Notes: generated from the sequence alone by a model not told the origin. DNA of 64,000 nucleotides from Molossus alvarezi (GCA_037176705.1 CM073889.1:55979596-56043595); one strand, 5' to 3'; counted from the first letter of the stretch, positions 12,408-24,242 are shown. A program made the numbers and translations.

Positions 12408-14857
12408 GAGTATTTGTTTTAGATCTTTGAAATAAGCTGTTGGTAACTGAATAGGGATTGCACTGAATATTGCTTTGGATAGTAATGACATTTTTAATTA
12501 TGTTGATTTTTCCAAAGAATGAACATCGTGTATATGTTTCACATCTTATATCTTCCTCTCTTTCTTTCATCATTGTCTTGTAGTTTTCTGAGAACTGGTC
12601 TTTTACCTCCTTAAGTAAGTTTATTCCTAGGTATTTTGTTCTTGTTATTGCTGTTGCAATGGTAAATGGAATTGTTTTTTTAGTTTCCCTTTCTGAGTGC
12701 TCATTATTGGTGTATAAAAATGCCATCAATTTCTGGATGTTAATTATGTATCCTGCTATTTAGCCAATTTCATTTATTAAATTTAGTAGTTTTTTGGTGG
12801 TCTTTAGGGTTTTCTATGTACAATATCATGTCATCTGCGATGACAGTTTCACTTTCTCTTTTCCGATTTGGATCCCTTTTATTTTTTCTTCTTGTCTAAT
12901 TCCTGTGGCTAAGACTTCAAATACCATGTTAGATAAGAGTAGCAAAAGTGGGCATCCCTGTCTTATTCTCGTTCTTAAGGGAAATGCTTTTAGTTTTTGC
13001 CCATTAGTATGATGTTGGCTGTAGGTTTTTCATATATGGCCTTTATTATGTTGAGATATAAACCCTCTGGTCCCACTTTTCTGAGCAATGTTATCAGAAA
13101 TGGGTGCTGGATTGTGTCAAATGCTTTTTCAGCATCTATTGATATGATCATATGGTTTTTATCTTTCATTTTGTTTATGTGGTATATCACATTTATTGAT
13201 TTGAGAACATTGTACTAGCCTTGCATCCCTGGGATGAATCCCATTTGGTTATGGTGAAGAATTTTTTTTAATGTATTACTGGATCCAATTTGCTAATGTT
13301 TTGTTGAGGATTGGGGCATCTACGTTGATTAGGAATATTGGCCTGTCATTTTCTTTCTTTGTAGTGTCTTTATCTGGTTTTGGTATTAGGATTATGCTGG
13401 CCTCATGAAACAAGTTTGAAAGTCTTCCTTCTTCTTGAATTTTTGGAATACTTTGAGGAAAATAATTGTTACTTCTTTGAATGTTTGGTAAAACTCCCCC
13501 ATGAAACTGTGTGGGCCCAGACTTTTGTTGGCTGGGAGTTTATTTCCTTAGTTACTATTGTTCAAATTTTCTTTCTCTTCCTCATTTTTGGGAAACTGAT
13601 TCTAGAAATTTGTCCATTTCACCCAGGTTGTCCAATTTTTGACATATAATTATTCATACTATCTTTTAACAATCCCTTGTATTTCGGTGGTGTCAGTTGT
13701 TACTTTTCCTCTTCCATTTCTTATTTTGTTTATTTGGGTCCTCTCTGTTTCTTGGTGAATCTGGCTAAAGGCCCATCAATCTTGTTTATCTTTTCAAAGA
13801 AGCAGTTCATTGTTTCATTAATCTTTTGAATTTTTTTTTTTCAGTCTCTGTCATTTATTCCTGTACCGACCTTTACTATTTCCTTCCCTTCTAGTTTCTT
13901 TAAGTTGTAGGGTTACATAGCCTATTAGAAATTTTTTTTGTTTCTTGAAGTAGGCCTGTAGTGCTATAAACTTCCCTCTCAGACTGCTTTCACTGTGTCT
14001 CATAGATTTTTTGTTGTGTGTTCATTTTCATTGGTTTCCAGGAAGTTTTTAATTTCTTCCTTGATCTCCTTAGTAACCCATTCATTGTTTAATAACATGC
14101 TATTTAGCCTCCATGTGTCTGAATGTTCTGGCGTGTTTTTATTGTAGTTCATTTGTAGTTTCATGTCACTGTGATCTGAGAAGATGTCTGATATGATTTC
14201 AATCTCCTTGAACTTGTAGAGACTTAGTTTGTGTCCTAACATGTGACCTGTCTTTGAGAATGTCCCACGTGCACTTGAGGAGAATGTGAATTCTGTAGTT
14301 TGGGGGTATAATTCTATGTAGATATCTATTAAATACATTTGATCTAGTGCATCATTTAGAGTCTCTGTTTCCTTGTTAACTTTTTGTCTAGAGCATCTAT
14401 CCAGTGATGTCACTGGGCTGTTGGAAGTACCCTGCTATGATTGCATTGCGGTCAATTTCTCCTTGAAGTTTTCCAGAAGTTTGTTGATGTATTTTGCTGC
14501 TCCTATATTGGGTACATATATGTTTACCAAGATTATATCTTACTGTTGGATAGATCCTTTCAATAGTATGTAGTGGCCTTCCTTGTCTCTAGTTATGGCC
14601 TTCATTTTGAAATCTACTTTATCAGATTTGAGTATTGCTACCCCAGCTGTTTTTTTTCCTTTCTGTTTGTTTAACAATTTTTTTCCCATCCCTTCATTTT
14701 CAACCTACGTGAGTCTTTTGTTGCGAGGTGGGTATCTCGTAAACAACATATATATGACTCATGCTTTCTTATCCACTCACTCAGCTATTCTGTGTCTTTT
14801 GATCAAAGCATTTAAACCATTTACATTTAAGGTTATTATTAATATGTATTTAATCAT
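12408..14857 (-). pseudogene. L1 ORF2 remnant (5' part) of the antisense L1
   Basis: ORF2 encodes endonuclease and reverse transcriptase. The minus strand from about 14857 begins with 'TLNVNGLNA'-type codons, as in other L1 copies, and continues through endonuclease-end text ('[20 protein letters not shown]' from about 14150 downwards) and the RT domain. The 3' part of this same ORF2 resumes on the other side of the sense L1 at 6529-5287. Stops and frameshifts throughout. Non-functional. Confidence 0.8.
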
Positions 14858-14908
14858 TGCCACTTTTGCTTATTATGGTTTTGTTTCTCTCGCTATTTCT
14901 CCTGTTTA

Positions 14909-16020
14909 TTACAGCAGTACTTTTAACATTTCCTGCAGTGCTGGTTTGGTGCCAATATATTCCCTTAGCCTTTTTTTTTTTTTTTAATCTGCGAAGTTTT
15001 TGTGTTTTTTTTTCTTTATTGAATTTAGAGATAGAATAAAGGAGAGGGAGAGATAGAAACATCAATGAGAAATAACATCGACTGGCTGCCTCCTGCATGC
15101 CCCCCACTGAGGACTGGGCCCAAAAACTGGGCATATGCCCTGACCAGGAATTGAACTGGCAACCTCTTGATGCATGGGTCAATGCTCAACCACTGAACCA
15201 TACCAGCTGGGAGGGAAAGCTCTTTATTTTACCTTCTATTTTGAATCATAGCCTTGCTGGATAGAGTAATCTTGGATTCAGAGTCTTGTTTTTCATTACC
15301 TTGTTTACTTCATGCCATTTCCTTCTGGCCTACAGTGTTTCTGTTGAGAAGTCAGCTGATAGCCTTATGGAGGCTTCTTTGTAGGTAACTCATTGCTTTT
15401 CTCTTACCACTTTTAAGATTCACTGTTTGTCTTTAATTTTTGGCATTTTATTATGATGTGTGTTGGTGTGGGCCTCTGTGGATTCTTCTTACCTGGTACT
15501 CTGTGTGCTTCCTGAACTTGTATTCCTTTTTCCTTCATCAAGTTAGGGAAGGTTTTTGTCACTATTTCTTCAAATATATTCTCCAACCCTTGCTCATTTT
15601 CTTCTTCTTCTGGTATTCTTTTGATGCAGATGTTGTTATGTTTCATACTGTCCCACAGCTCTCTTCAACTATCCTCCTGTTTTTTAATTATTTTTTTTCT
15701 TTTTGGTGCTCTGATTGGGTAATTTTTTTCTACTGTCTTCTAGTTCACTGATCCAATCCTCTGCTTCCTCTACTCTGCTGCTTATTCCTTCCAATGTGTT
15801 CTTTATTTCTGCTATGTCATTCTTCACTTCCTCTTGGTGGTTTTTCATTTCCAATTAGTTGATTTTCATTGTTTCTATATTTTTACTCATGAGGTTGAGC
15901 TTCCTCATAATCATTACTCTGGACTCTACCTATGATAACTTACTTAATTCCATTTCATTTATCACTCATTCTGTAGAATTCTCTTGATCTTTCATTTGCA
16001 ATTTGTTTCTGTTTCACCAT
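14909..16020 (-). pseudogene. L1 ORF1 remnant of the antisense L1
   Basis: L1 ORF1 encodes the RNA-binding trimeric protein of the L1 ribonucleoprotein. The minus-strand start at 16020 (ATG GTG AAA CAG AAA...) matches the start of the sense copy at 7365, and the TAA lies at 14909-14911. The conserved stretch 'NICIKRIPEEEENEQGLENI' is read from 15646 downwards. The frame is broken by stops and by a SINE at 14968-15211. Without the SINE it is about 870 nt, near the usual ORF1 length. Confidence 0.8.
14968..15211 (-). mobile_element. Ves-related SINE (type B), antisense, inside the L1
   Basis: T-run, then 'tttattgaatttagagatag', 'ggctgcctcctgcatgcc', 'atgccctgaccaggaattg', ending near 'ataccagctgg'. 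Type B copies differ from type A in the tail (ends in '...atcaataaa' in sense) and in the 'ggggcgtgcaggagg' block. It sits in a T-run (A-run in the coding sense) between the ORF1 blocks of the antisense L1. Confidence 0.85.
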
Positions 16021-17819
16021 TTTGGCTGTCTGAGCAGGTTTTGGAGCCTGCCAAATTTACCCTATGAGTGTTAGTATTCCACTGATTGTAGCTCCCTCTA
16101 CTGGGTTTGGAGGAGTATGGAAAGTACCACATTAAACACCAATGTCTAGTCTTATTTTCCTGGGTAGAGTCACAGGCCAAGCAAAGATTCAGTTATCCAG
16201 AGCTTTTGCCTGCTGGCTAACTATTAGTTTTAATTACTTAATGAGTCTCAGATTGTAGCCCTCAGCTGAATGAAAAATCCCTCAAGTGGAAAGGATAAGG
16301 GAATTTCCAGTGTATGGGGCAATCACCTTCCCATGGGTAATGTTGCTTTGAGAAGAAAGTGGTTTCTGCAGTGCAAGTTATTGGCTCAGCGCAGGGATCC
16401 AGGCCTCAGCCTTCACAACTCAGTCCCCAGAACCAGGACACTTAACACTGAGAAATCAGGCCCAAGGCTCCAAGCCTTCAGAATCTCATCACTGCCTACT
16501 GGCTTGCTGGTAGTCTATGGCTATTAATGAACCTCAGATTTCACATCTCCAGCAGGGTGATGTTAAATTCCCAATGGAGGGGCAGGTTCCTCTACCCCAG
16601 GCTAAAACCGCTTCATCTCCCCCAGGCTAAAACCACTCTGATTGGGTTACTTGACAAAGATGTCTACTGAAAGATGGGGGAGTAGCTCAGTATATAAACT
16701 CAGGCCTCAGCCTTCACAGCTCAGACCCTAGAGCCAGAACTCCCAACACTGAGAGCCAGGTCCAAAGTTCAAAGCTTTCAGAGGCTCTTCTCTGCCTACT
16801 GGCTGGCAGGTGGTCAATGGCTGTTAATGAGCCTCAAATTGCACTTCTCCAGGCTGGGTGATGTTAAATTGCTGGGGGCGGGGCTTTTCCTTCTCTCCCA
16901 GGCTACCGTCACTCTGAGAAAGTGCTTTTTAAGAAAAATGGCTACTGTCATGTGGGGTAGTGACCCACATAGAGCTCCTGATGGCCTCCTTCCCAGCTCT
17001 CTCCCAGTGCCACAAACCAGACTCTCCTCCCACAGATCCAGTCCAGTCTTCCCTCCCTCTGCTGGAGCCCAACGTGAGTGGCTGCAGCTGTAATTTAGTA
17101 CACTGGCCCTTGATGGAAGTGCCAGTTTTCCCTGTGCCTCTCCCTGCCAGGTAAAACCTCTGCTCTGGTAATTTTCTCAGCCAGGTGTTATGAGGGCACC
17201 TTTCCCTGTTCTGCCGCTCTGTGCTGGGGAGCCAGCTTGGGGTTTTAACCCCCAGTTTCTCAGAGGGAACTGCTCATGGCTAAGACAGCCCTTAGCTGCT
17301 GCCCATGGGCAGCCAGCCAGCCCTCCCACACCTCTGCAGCTCCTACCTGGCTCAATTTGGGGTCCTCTTTATGTCTCCAGTTATAAAAAGTTATCTCCAG
17401 CTGCTTTTCATTTGGTTTTATCCTGATGACTTTCCTTTATTTTAGTTGTAATTACAGTTTGGTCCTGAGAGACTGTGTAGCTTCCATTAACTCCGCAGCT
17501 ATTTTGGATCTCCTCAGATCTGACAGCCCAGAACCACGCCCTCCTGGGTCAGGCCACAACCTAAATCAATTACTCCATGTATGTCCACTTCTCCCTCAGT
17601 CCTCTGCACCCTTTGGTCTTCCAGCCAGACACTGCCTTCCATGACTGGTTGATATGGAGAGCCTGCTCTAGACTCAGGTCGTGCTGCTTCCCCTCCTATC
17701 TAGAAGAAGCCACTGCCACCCACATAGGGCCCTATCCCAGCCTCACATCTTCCCAATCCCAGAGCTCAGGAGGTGCCACCTCTTATGCTGATCGCAATAC
17801 CGAACCAGAAGCCGCCACT
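16021..17819 (-). promoter_or_regulatory. L1 5' UTR with tandem repeat units
   Basis: The 1.8 kb 5' UTR of the antisense L1 is longer than that of the sense L1 (0.8 kb). It contains repeated blocks: 'aggcctcagccttcaca' at 16401 and 16702, and 'aatgaRYctca' at about 16240, 16526 and 16826, giving periods near 286 and 300 bp. In some mammals, L1 promoters are built from tandem monomers, so these units are probably promoter monomers. No function is shown by sequence alone. Confidence 0.65.
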
Positions 17820-18211
17820 GATTTTTAGATAGAGTGGAAGGAAGGGAGGAAGAGTGGGAGAGAGAAACACTGCTGTAATAGAAGATACACATTGATTGAT
17901 TGCCTCCTGCATGACTCCGACCAGGGATCAAACCTACAACCCAGGTATGTGCACTTGACCAGGAATCAAATACACAACCCTTCGTTCTGCAGGCCAATGC
18001 TCTAAGTGCTGACTCAAACTGGCCAGAGAATTAGTTGATTCTTATATGTGCCTTGGCCAGGGATTGAACTCACAACCTTGGCACATTGGGACAACACTCT
18101 AACCAACTGAGTATCCAGCCAGGGCTGGCAATTCTTAATTAGGCTGAACAATCTAAAAATGGCAAGGAAGTCCTGCCAAAGATTAAGAAATAAGTATCGC
18201 AATTATACTAC

Positions 18212-18420
18212 TACCAATAATAATAGTGAATATTTATTGACAGTTGACTACTCACCAGGTTTGGTTTTAAGCACTTTACATATTAATTCATTAATCCCAA
18301 ATATGACTGTTAAAAAAGTAGGCATACTACTATTATTCATATTTTACAGATGAGAAAACTAAGATACAAAGAGGTTGTCATCAACCCGACATCACAGACT
18401 AAACAAGTGATGGTGCAGAC
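18212..18420 (-). mobile_element. MIR SINE, antisense
   Basis: 'tgaatatttattgacagttg', 'taagcactttacatattaa' and 'attttacagatgagaaaac' match the antisense MIR core. Diverged, as expected for an old mammal-wide repeat. Confidence 0.8.
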
Positions 18421-18649
18421 CGAGGAGGGATGGAGTCTGTCCTCTTATCATTCTTATCAAACTACACTGTCCAGAATTTCCACATTCTTTCCTTATCAAA
18501 GTTAACAAGTCTATGAAGAATTTGTAATTTGGGAACAAATCATCTGATTTTATATTACGAAAGACTTGAGAAAATGTTATCCTTAAAGCTTAAAGGGTCA
18601 CTCAAAAATTCAGATAGTCTCATATTTCACAATATAAAAGTAGATATTG
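18421..18649. other. Unique sequence, no gene seen
   Basis: About 230 bp between an old MIR and a Ves SINE. No open frame or motif of note. Confidence 0.5.
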
Positions 18650-18905
18650 TTCTAGACAGTGTTGTTGTTCAGTGGTTAGAGCACCGGCCCACTCACTGAA
18701 GGGTCACAAGTTCAATTCCCAGTCAAGGACACACACCTGGGCTGCAGGTTCCATCCCTGGCCCTAAACAGGTTCGTGTGGGAGGCAACCAATCAATATGT
18801 CGCTCTCACATCAATGTTTCTCTCATGCCCTCCCTCCCTTTCACTCTTTCTAAAAATCAATGGAAAAACATCATTGAGTGAGGATTAACCAAAAAAATAA
18901 AAAGG
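18650..18905 (+). mobile_element. Ves SINE (type A), sense, diverged
   Basis: Head 'ttcagtggttagagcacc', B-box-like 'caagttcaattccc', 'aggcaaccaatcaatatgtc', the Ves body, and an A-rich tail after 'gagtgaggattaac'. The 5' end is eroded. Confidence 0.85.
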
Positions 18906-18939
18906 AAAAAAGGTAAATGTTACCTGGGAAAAGTCCAAC

Positions 18940-19100
18940 AGCCTTGAAGCCTAGCAGACCTAGGCTCCAGACCCATTTCTGTCAGTATGTCACCTCTGGC
19001 AAATAATCTATTTCCCACAGGCCTAACTCTCTTTAGCTATAACTGACTCATGGGCCTCTAACATGATTAAATGAACATGTGCAAGACATGGAGTCAGTAC
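18940..19100 (+). mobile_element. MIR SINE, sense
   Basis: 'gacctaggctccagacccat', 'cacctctggcaaataatc' and 'attaaatgaacatgtgcaa' follow the order of a sense MIR. Diverged and truncated at the 5' end. Confidence 0.6.
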
Positions 19101-19619
19101 CTGTCATACAAACATCTAGTCAGTGCCTGACATACCAGAAGTGGTAGTGATAATGCTGACTGATCTCTACTTCTTTTAGTTGAGGGACTTGTCCCCATCC
19201 CCTTCTTACGCCATCTGCTGGCACTCATCTTCCTCTGACCAATGGGAAACAATGACATAACTTTAAGAAAACAAACTATTATGTATGATTCAGTATCATG
19301 AATTAGGTCAAACCAAAAGAGAAATGGCAATGATATAGCCTTCCCCATAATATAGTCATACTAAAGGATTAAAAATCAAACCCTACTTCCCCAACAAATT
19401 CTACTAGAATGTCAGAGATGGAATAAAGGCCCTGCCACTTCTGCTGTTTCACTGTCTCAAATTTTCACTTGCTGGGAATAGTCATTCATTCTTCCCAGCT
19501 TCAATCTATATTCTGCCTATTGTCTGACCAATGGGCACAATAATCCACTCCTGGGATATAAAAATCTATCTCAACCAATGAAAACCATGTTGTAATACAA
19601 TGCTTTAAGGGACATTTAC
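19101..19619. other. Unique sequence, no gene seen
   Basis: No supported gene or repeat. An 84-codon minus-strand frame at 19094-19348 has no recognisable domain. Confidence 0.45.
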
Positions 19620-19960
19620 ACTTTTATGTTTAAAATTCAAAACCTCAATCAGCATAACTTACCATAGTCACAGAAGAAGAAAAACTATGACCATTTCAAA
19701 AGATGCAGAAAGAACCCTTGACAAAATTCAACAATCACTCATGATAAAAATGCTCAGCACACTACAAAGAAATTTCATCAACAAAATAAAGGAGATCTAT
19801 GAAAAACCCCTTAAGACAATATTTAATAGGAAAATACCGAATACTTTCCTCTCCATGATCACACAAAGCAAAAAAGTCCACTCCCATCACTTCCATTCAG
19901 CATTTTATTGAAAGTTTTAGCCAATGCAATAAGGCAAGAAAAAGAACTAAATGGTGGAAG

Positions 19961-20329
19961 ATGGTAGCAGACAGGACCAGAGGGAGGGTAAGTGTGTGAG
20001 AATGTGAGCAAGAGTGAGAGTTCAAGTGGACATGAGTGTGGATGAGCAACCTCGGAGCAGTGAAGAAAGGTGGGACAGAGGGTTCCAGTGCTATGGATTA
20101 GGAAGTACCTGGCTACCACAGTTAAGCGGCTAGTAGGATGTTTCTCCTTACAGAATCGAAAGCCTTGCCATTTTGGAGGATCCACTGGTTTTCTGTCAAA
20201 GGAGGCAGCAGGGAGCACATAGGGCCGAGCGACCTAAGTCCACGAGTGTGCCTTGCACCATCAGACCCAAATACCACACTACTTGAACGTGATATAGTGC
20301 ACAGTAGCGTTGCTGTCATGGTACATGCT
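19961..20329. other. Unidentified 0.37 kb segment between two L1 pieces
   Basis: Starts 'tggtggaagatggtagcag' and ends 'gtcatggtacatgctc'. It is not recognisable as L1 ORF2, Ves, MIR or L2. Overlapping frames exist on both strands (87 codons plus at 20138; 119 codons minus at 19859-20218) without a known motif. It could be a 5' UTR type not seen elsewhere here, a filler joined by template switching, or an mRNA fragment. Identity left open. Confidence 0.35.
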
Positions 20330-21874
20330 CAGTTATACTACAAAGATATTGTTATCAAAACAGCCTGGTACTGGCACAAGAACCAGCATATAGATAAATA
20401 GAACAAAACAGAGAACCCAAAAATTGACCCAAGTCATTATGCCCAGTTAATACTTGACAAAGGTGGCAAGAGCATACAGTGGAGTCAAGACAGCCTCTTC
20501 AATAAATGGTGTTGAGAAAACTGGACAGCTACATGCAAAAAACTGAAGCTAGACCACCGACTTACACCATACACAAGAATAAACTCAAAATAGAAAAATG
20601 ACTTATATGTGAATCATGAATTCATAAAAATAGTAGAAGAAAATGTAGGCAACAAAATTTCAGACACACACTCAGCAGAATTTTCAATGATACAAGGCCT
20701 AAGGCAAGAGGAACAAAGGAAAAAATGAACACATAGAACTATATCAAACTAAAAAGCTTCTGCACAGCAAAAGAAACAACCATCAAAATGAAAAGGGAAC
20801 CCACTATATGGGAGAGCATAACTGCCAATGATACATCAGATAAGGGATTAATTTCCAAAACATATACAGTACTCATACAACTCAACAAAAAGAAGACAAA
20901 GAACCCAATTTAAAAAATGGACAGAGGATCTAAAGATACACCTCTCCAAAAAGGACATACAAATGGCCAAGAGACATATGAAAAAATGCTCAATGTAACT
21001 AATCATCACAAAGATACAAATTAAAACAACAATGAGGGATCACCTCACACCTGTCAGAACGGCTGCCATCAACAAATCAGCCCTGGTCGGTTTGGCTCAG
21101 CGGTTGGAGCGTCGGAACTGCGGACCAGAGAGTCCGGGTTCAGTTCCTGCTAGGGGCACGTACCAAAAACAAAAAACAAAAAAAAACATCAAACAACAAC
21201 TGCAGGGAAGGGTGTGGAAAAAAGGGGAAGCCACTACACTCCTGGTGAGAATGCAGACTGGTGCAGCCACTATGGAATATGGTGTTACCTCAAAAAGTTA
21301 AAAATTGAACTGTCATTTGACCCAGTAATACCTCTTCCAGGAATATACCCTATGAAGCCTGAAACACCAATCAGAAAGAATATATGTACTCCCATGTTTA
21401 TAGCAGCACTATTTACAATCGCTAAAATATGGAAACAGCCCAAGTGTCCATCAATAGATGAGTGATACATATACACAATGGAATAGTATGCAGCTGTAAG
21501 AAAGAAAGATCTCTTATCCTTGGAGACAGCATGGACCTGGCAAGTATTATCCTAAGCAAAACAAGCCAAGCAGAAAAAGACAAATATGACATGATCTCAC
21601 TTATTTGTGGAATATAATTACATAAGAGTCTGAGGAACAGGGTAGACCCAGAGGCATGGAAGTAGGGTACAGACTGACAACCCTCAGAAGAGGGCGTGGG
21701 TAGGGGAGGGAAGAGATAAACCACCGAAGTTATGCGCATATACACATAACCGATGGACATGAACAGCAAAGCTGGGGATGGGGGCGGGGGGTGTCAATGG
21801 GGGAAAAAAGAAGAAATATCTGTACCAAATATAAATTAATAAAAAAATAAATAAATTTTAAAAAACAAAAAAAA
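20330..21874 (+). mobile_element. 5'-truncated L1 (ORF2 3' part plus 3' UTR)
   Basis: Begins 'gttatactacaaagatattg' in the ORF2 C-terminal region and runs through '[20 protein letters not shown]' (near 21390) to the 3' UTR and an A-rich tail at about 21870. Disrupted by stops and by a mini-Ves SINE at 21080-21187. Its 3' UTR has 'aaccctcagaagagggcgtg', the same subfamily as the sense L1 at 6541. Confidence 0.85.
21080..21187 (+). mobile_element. Head-only 'mini-Ves' SINE
   Basis: Only the tRNA-like head is present, from 'gccctggtcggtttggctc' to 'ggggcacgtacc' (21080-21164), followed directly by a CA-rich A tail. A-box (TGGCTCAGCGG) and B-box (GGTTCAGTTCC) are kept. The L1 reading resumes at 'catcaaacaac'. 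Two more copies, at 36821 and 61350, stop at the same base. Confidence 0.85.
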
Positions 21875-22256
21875 AGATCTCTTATCCTTTGAGACAACAT
21901 AGAGGGACCTAGAGAGTATTATCCTTAGCAAAACAAGCCAATCAGAAAAAGACAAATATCACATGATCTCACTTATTTGTGAAATATAATGAGCAAAATA
22001 AACTGATGAACAAAATATACGTAGGGACACAGAAGTAGAGTTCAAACTGACAAACCTCAGAGGAGCGGGACGGTGAGGAGGAAAGAGATAAACCAAAGAA
22101 CTTATATGCATATATGATAACCAATGGACAAAAACAACAATGCTGTGAGGAGGGAACAGGACCGGGAGGAGGGTGTCAATGGGGGAAAAAGGAGAAATAT
22201 TTGTAACAAAAATTAATTAATAAAAAAAATTTGATATAAAAAAATAAAAATTAAAA
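21875..22256 (+). mobile_element. L1 3' end, second subfamily
   Basis: Starts within the end of ORF2 ('agatctcttatcctttgag'), runs through a 3' UTR reading 'gagcaaaataaactgatgaac', and ends in a long A/T-rich tail. It differs from the copy just before it, so it is a separate 5'-truncated insertion rather than a tandem duplication. Confidence 0.75.
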
Positions 22257-23578
22257 GTGTAAAAAGACTACTCTGTCCAGCAAAACTATCATTCCAAATA
22301 GAAGGTGAAATACAGAGCTTCCCAGACAAAAAAAAGGCTAAGGGGATTTATTAGCACTGAACCAGCACTCCAAGAAATGATAAAAGAACTGCTGTAATAA
22401 GCAGAAGAAAAAGAAAGAGAAACATAACCATAATAAACAAAAGTGGCAATAAATAAATAAACTTAAATGTGAATGGATTAAACACTCTCATCAAAAGACA
22501 CACAGTAGCTGAATAGATAAAAGGGGATGACTCATATATATGTTTATAAGAGACCCATCTCACAACAATATACTTACAAAGGTTGAAAGTGAAGGGATGG
22601 AAAAAACTTTCCAAGCAAACGAAAGGAAAAAAAGCTGGGGTAGCACTACTCATATATAATAAAATAGACTTCAAAATGAAGGACATAACTAGAGACAAAA
22701 AAGGCCACTACATACTATTAAAAGGATCTATCCAACAGGAGGATATAACCTTGGTAAACAAATATGCACCCAATATAGGATCACCTAAATACATCAACAA
22801 ACTTCTGGAGAACTTCAAAGGAGACTATGACAACAACACAATCATGGCAGGGGACTTCCAACAACCCTCTGACATCACTGGATAGATCCTTTAGACAAAA
22901 AATTAACAAGGAAACAAAGACTCTAAATGATGCACTACATCAGATAAATTTAATAAATATCTACAGAGAATAACTCCCCAAAATTGCAGAATTCACATTC
23001 TTCTCAAGTACAAATGGGACATTATCAAAGACAGGCCACATGTTAGAACACAAACTAAGTCTCTACAAGTTCAAGAAGACTGAAATCATATCAAGCATCT
23101 TCTCAGATCACAATGGCATGAAACTAGAAATCAACTATAATAAAAACACGCCAGAACATTCAGACACATGGAGGCTAAATAGCATGTTATTAAACAATGA
23201 ATGGGTTACCAATGAGATCAAAGAAGAAATTAAAAACTTCCTGGAAACCAATGAAAATGAATAGACAACAACATAAAAACTATGGGACGCAGTGAAAGCA
23301 GTCCTGAGAGGGAAGTTCATACCACTACAGGCCTACCTCAAGAAACAAGTAGAATTCCAAATGAACTTCTAATCCTACTAGTTAAAGAACTACAAAGTAA
23401 ACAAATAGAAAAACCCAGAGCAATTAGAAGAAAAGAAATACTAAAGGTCAGAGCAGAAATAAACAACATAGAGACCAAAAAAAAAAAAAAAAATCAAAAG
23501 ATCAATGAAACAAAGAGCTGATTCTTTGAAAAGATAAACAAGATGGATGGACCCTTAGCCAGACTCATCAAGAAACAT

Positions 23579-23798
23579 GCCCTGGCCGGTGTGGCTCAGC
23601 AGTTAGAGAGTTGGCCTGCAGTCTGCAGAGACCCGGGTTCGGTTCCCATAAGGGCACATACCTTGGTTGCGGTTTGTCCCTGGCCCTGGTTGGGTCTTAT
23701 GGGTGGCAACCACTCAATGTGTTCCTTTCACGTCGATGTTTCTCCCTCTCTTCCTCCCACTCTATCTGAACAAAAAAAATATATAAAAAAAAAAAAAG
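23579..23798 (+). mobile_element. Ves SINE (type A), sense
   Basis: Head 'gccctggccggtgtggctc', B-box 'gggttcggttcc', body and A-rich tail. The tail merges into an L1 'gaaagagagag' stretch, and the usual 3' hairpin is missing. It lies in L1 ORF2. Confidence 0.88.
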
Positions 23799-24242
23799 AA
23801 AGAGAGAGAGAGGACCCAAATGAACAAAATCAGAAACAAAAGAGGAGAAGTAACAACTGACACACCACAGAAATACAAAGGATCATTAAAAACTACTATG
23901 AACAATATACGCCAACAAATTGGACAATCCAGGCAAAAAGGACAAAATTCTGGACTCAAACCATCTCCCAAAACAGAACTGGGAAGAAATAGAAAACTTA
24001 AACTGAACAATAACAACTAAGGAAATTGAAGAAATAATCAAGACACTCCCAGCAAACAAAACCACAGGCCCAGAAGGCTTCATGGGGGAGTTTTACTGAA
24101 CATTCAAAGAAGAACTAACATCCACTCTCCTCAACCTATTCCAAAATATTCAAGAAGAAGGAAGGCTTCCAAACTCGTTTTATGAGGCCAGCATAATACT
24201 AATACCAAAACAAGATAAAGACACTACAAAAAAAGAAAACGA

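Larger units (their letters stand above)
5024..17819 (-). mobile_element. Full-length antisense L1, interrupted by a sense L1
   Basis: A complete but decayed bat-lineage L1 on the minus strand. In element order: 5' UTR 17819-16021, ORF1 16020-14909, ORF2 about 14857-12408 continuing at 6529-5287, and 3' UTR with A tail to 5024. Minus-strand protein fragments show ORF1 ('PEEEENEQGLENIFEEIV') and ORF2 motifs. It sits inside a Ves SINE and is split at 6530/12407 by the sense L1. Its own sequence totals about 6.7 kb. Many stops make it inactive. Confidence 0.88.
4979..18032 (-). mobile_element. Ves SINE (type A), split by an antisense L1
   Basis: The left fragment (about 4993-5023: 'aatcctcatgttagagt' ... 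'catt') is the Ves tail. The right fragment (17820-18027: 'gatttttagatagagtgg' ... 'actggccag') is the body and head. Joined, they match other antisense Ves copies in this window. The Ves flanks show an imperfect repeat of the old SINE target (gttcattctt near 4966; gttgattctt near 18035), so it went into the older type C SINE. Confidence 0.82.
4884..18136 (-). mobile_element. Old tRNA-SINE (type C), split by 13 kb of nested insertions
   Basis: The left part, 4894-4978 ('tttattgatttttgaaagag', 'tgttgttccacttattttt'), and the right part, 18033-18126 ('tatgtgccttggccagg', ending 'gtatccagccagggc'), read as one antisense tRNA-derived SINE once the intervening DNA is ignored. Host flanks carry a likely TSD, ggYaattctt, at 4884-4893 and 18127-18136. 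This is the outermost and therefore oldest layer of the stack at 4.9-18.1 kb. Confidence 0.8.

Noticed and set aside
4884..18136. Helitron or DNA transposon, common in some bats
   Set aside because: I looked for terminal inverted repeats and for TC...CTAG-type ends and saw none that explained any block. The structure is fully accounted for by SINE and L1 insertions.
21080..21164. tRNA gene
   Set aside because: It has A- and B-box-like motifs, but the cloverleaf is not supported, and the same sequence recurs with A tails and TSDs, so it is a SINE head.
21490..22256. Tandem duplication of an L1 3' end by unequal exchange
   Set aside because: The two 3' ends differ in 3' UTR wording (subfamily differences), so two independent insertions fit better.
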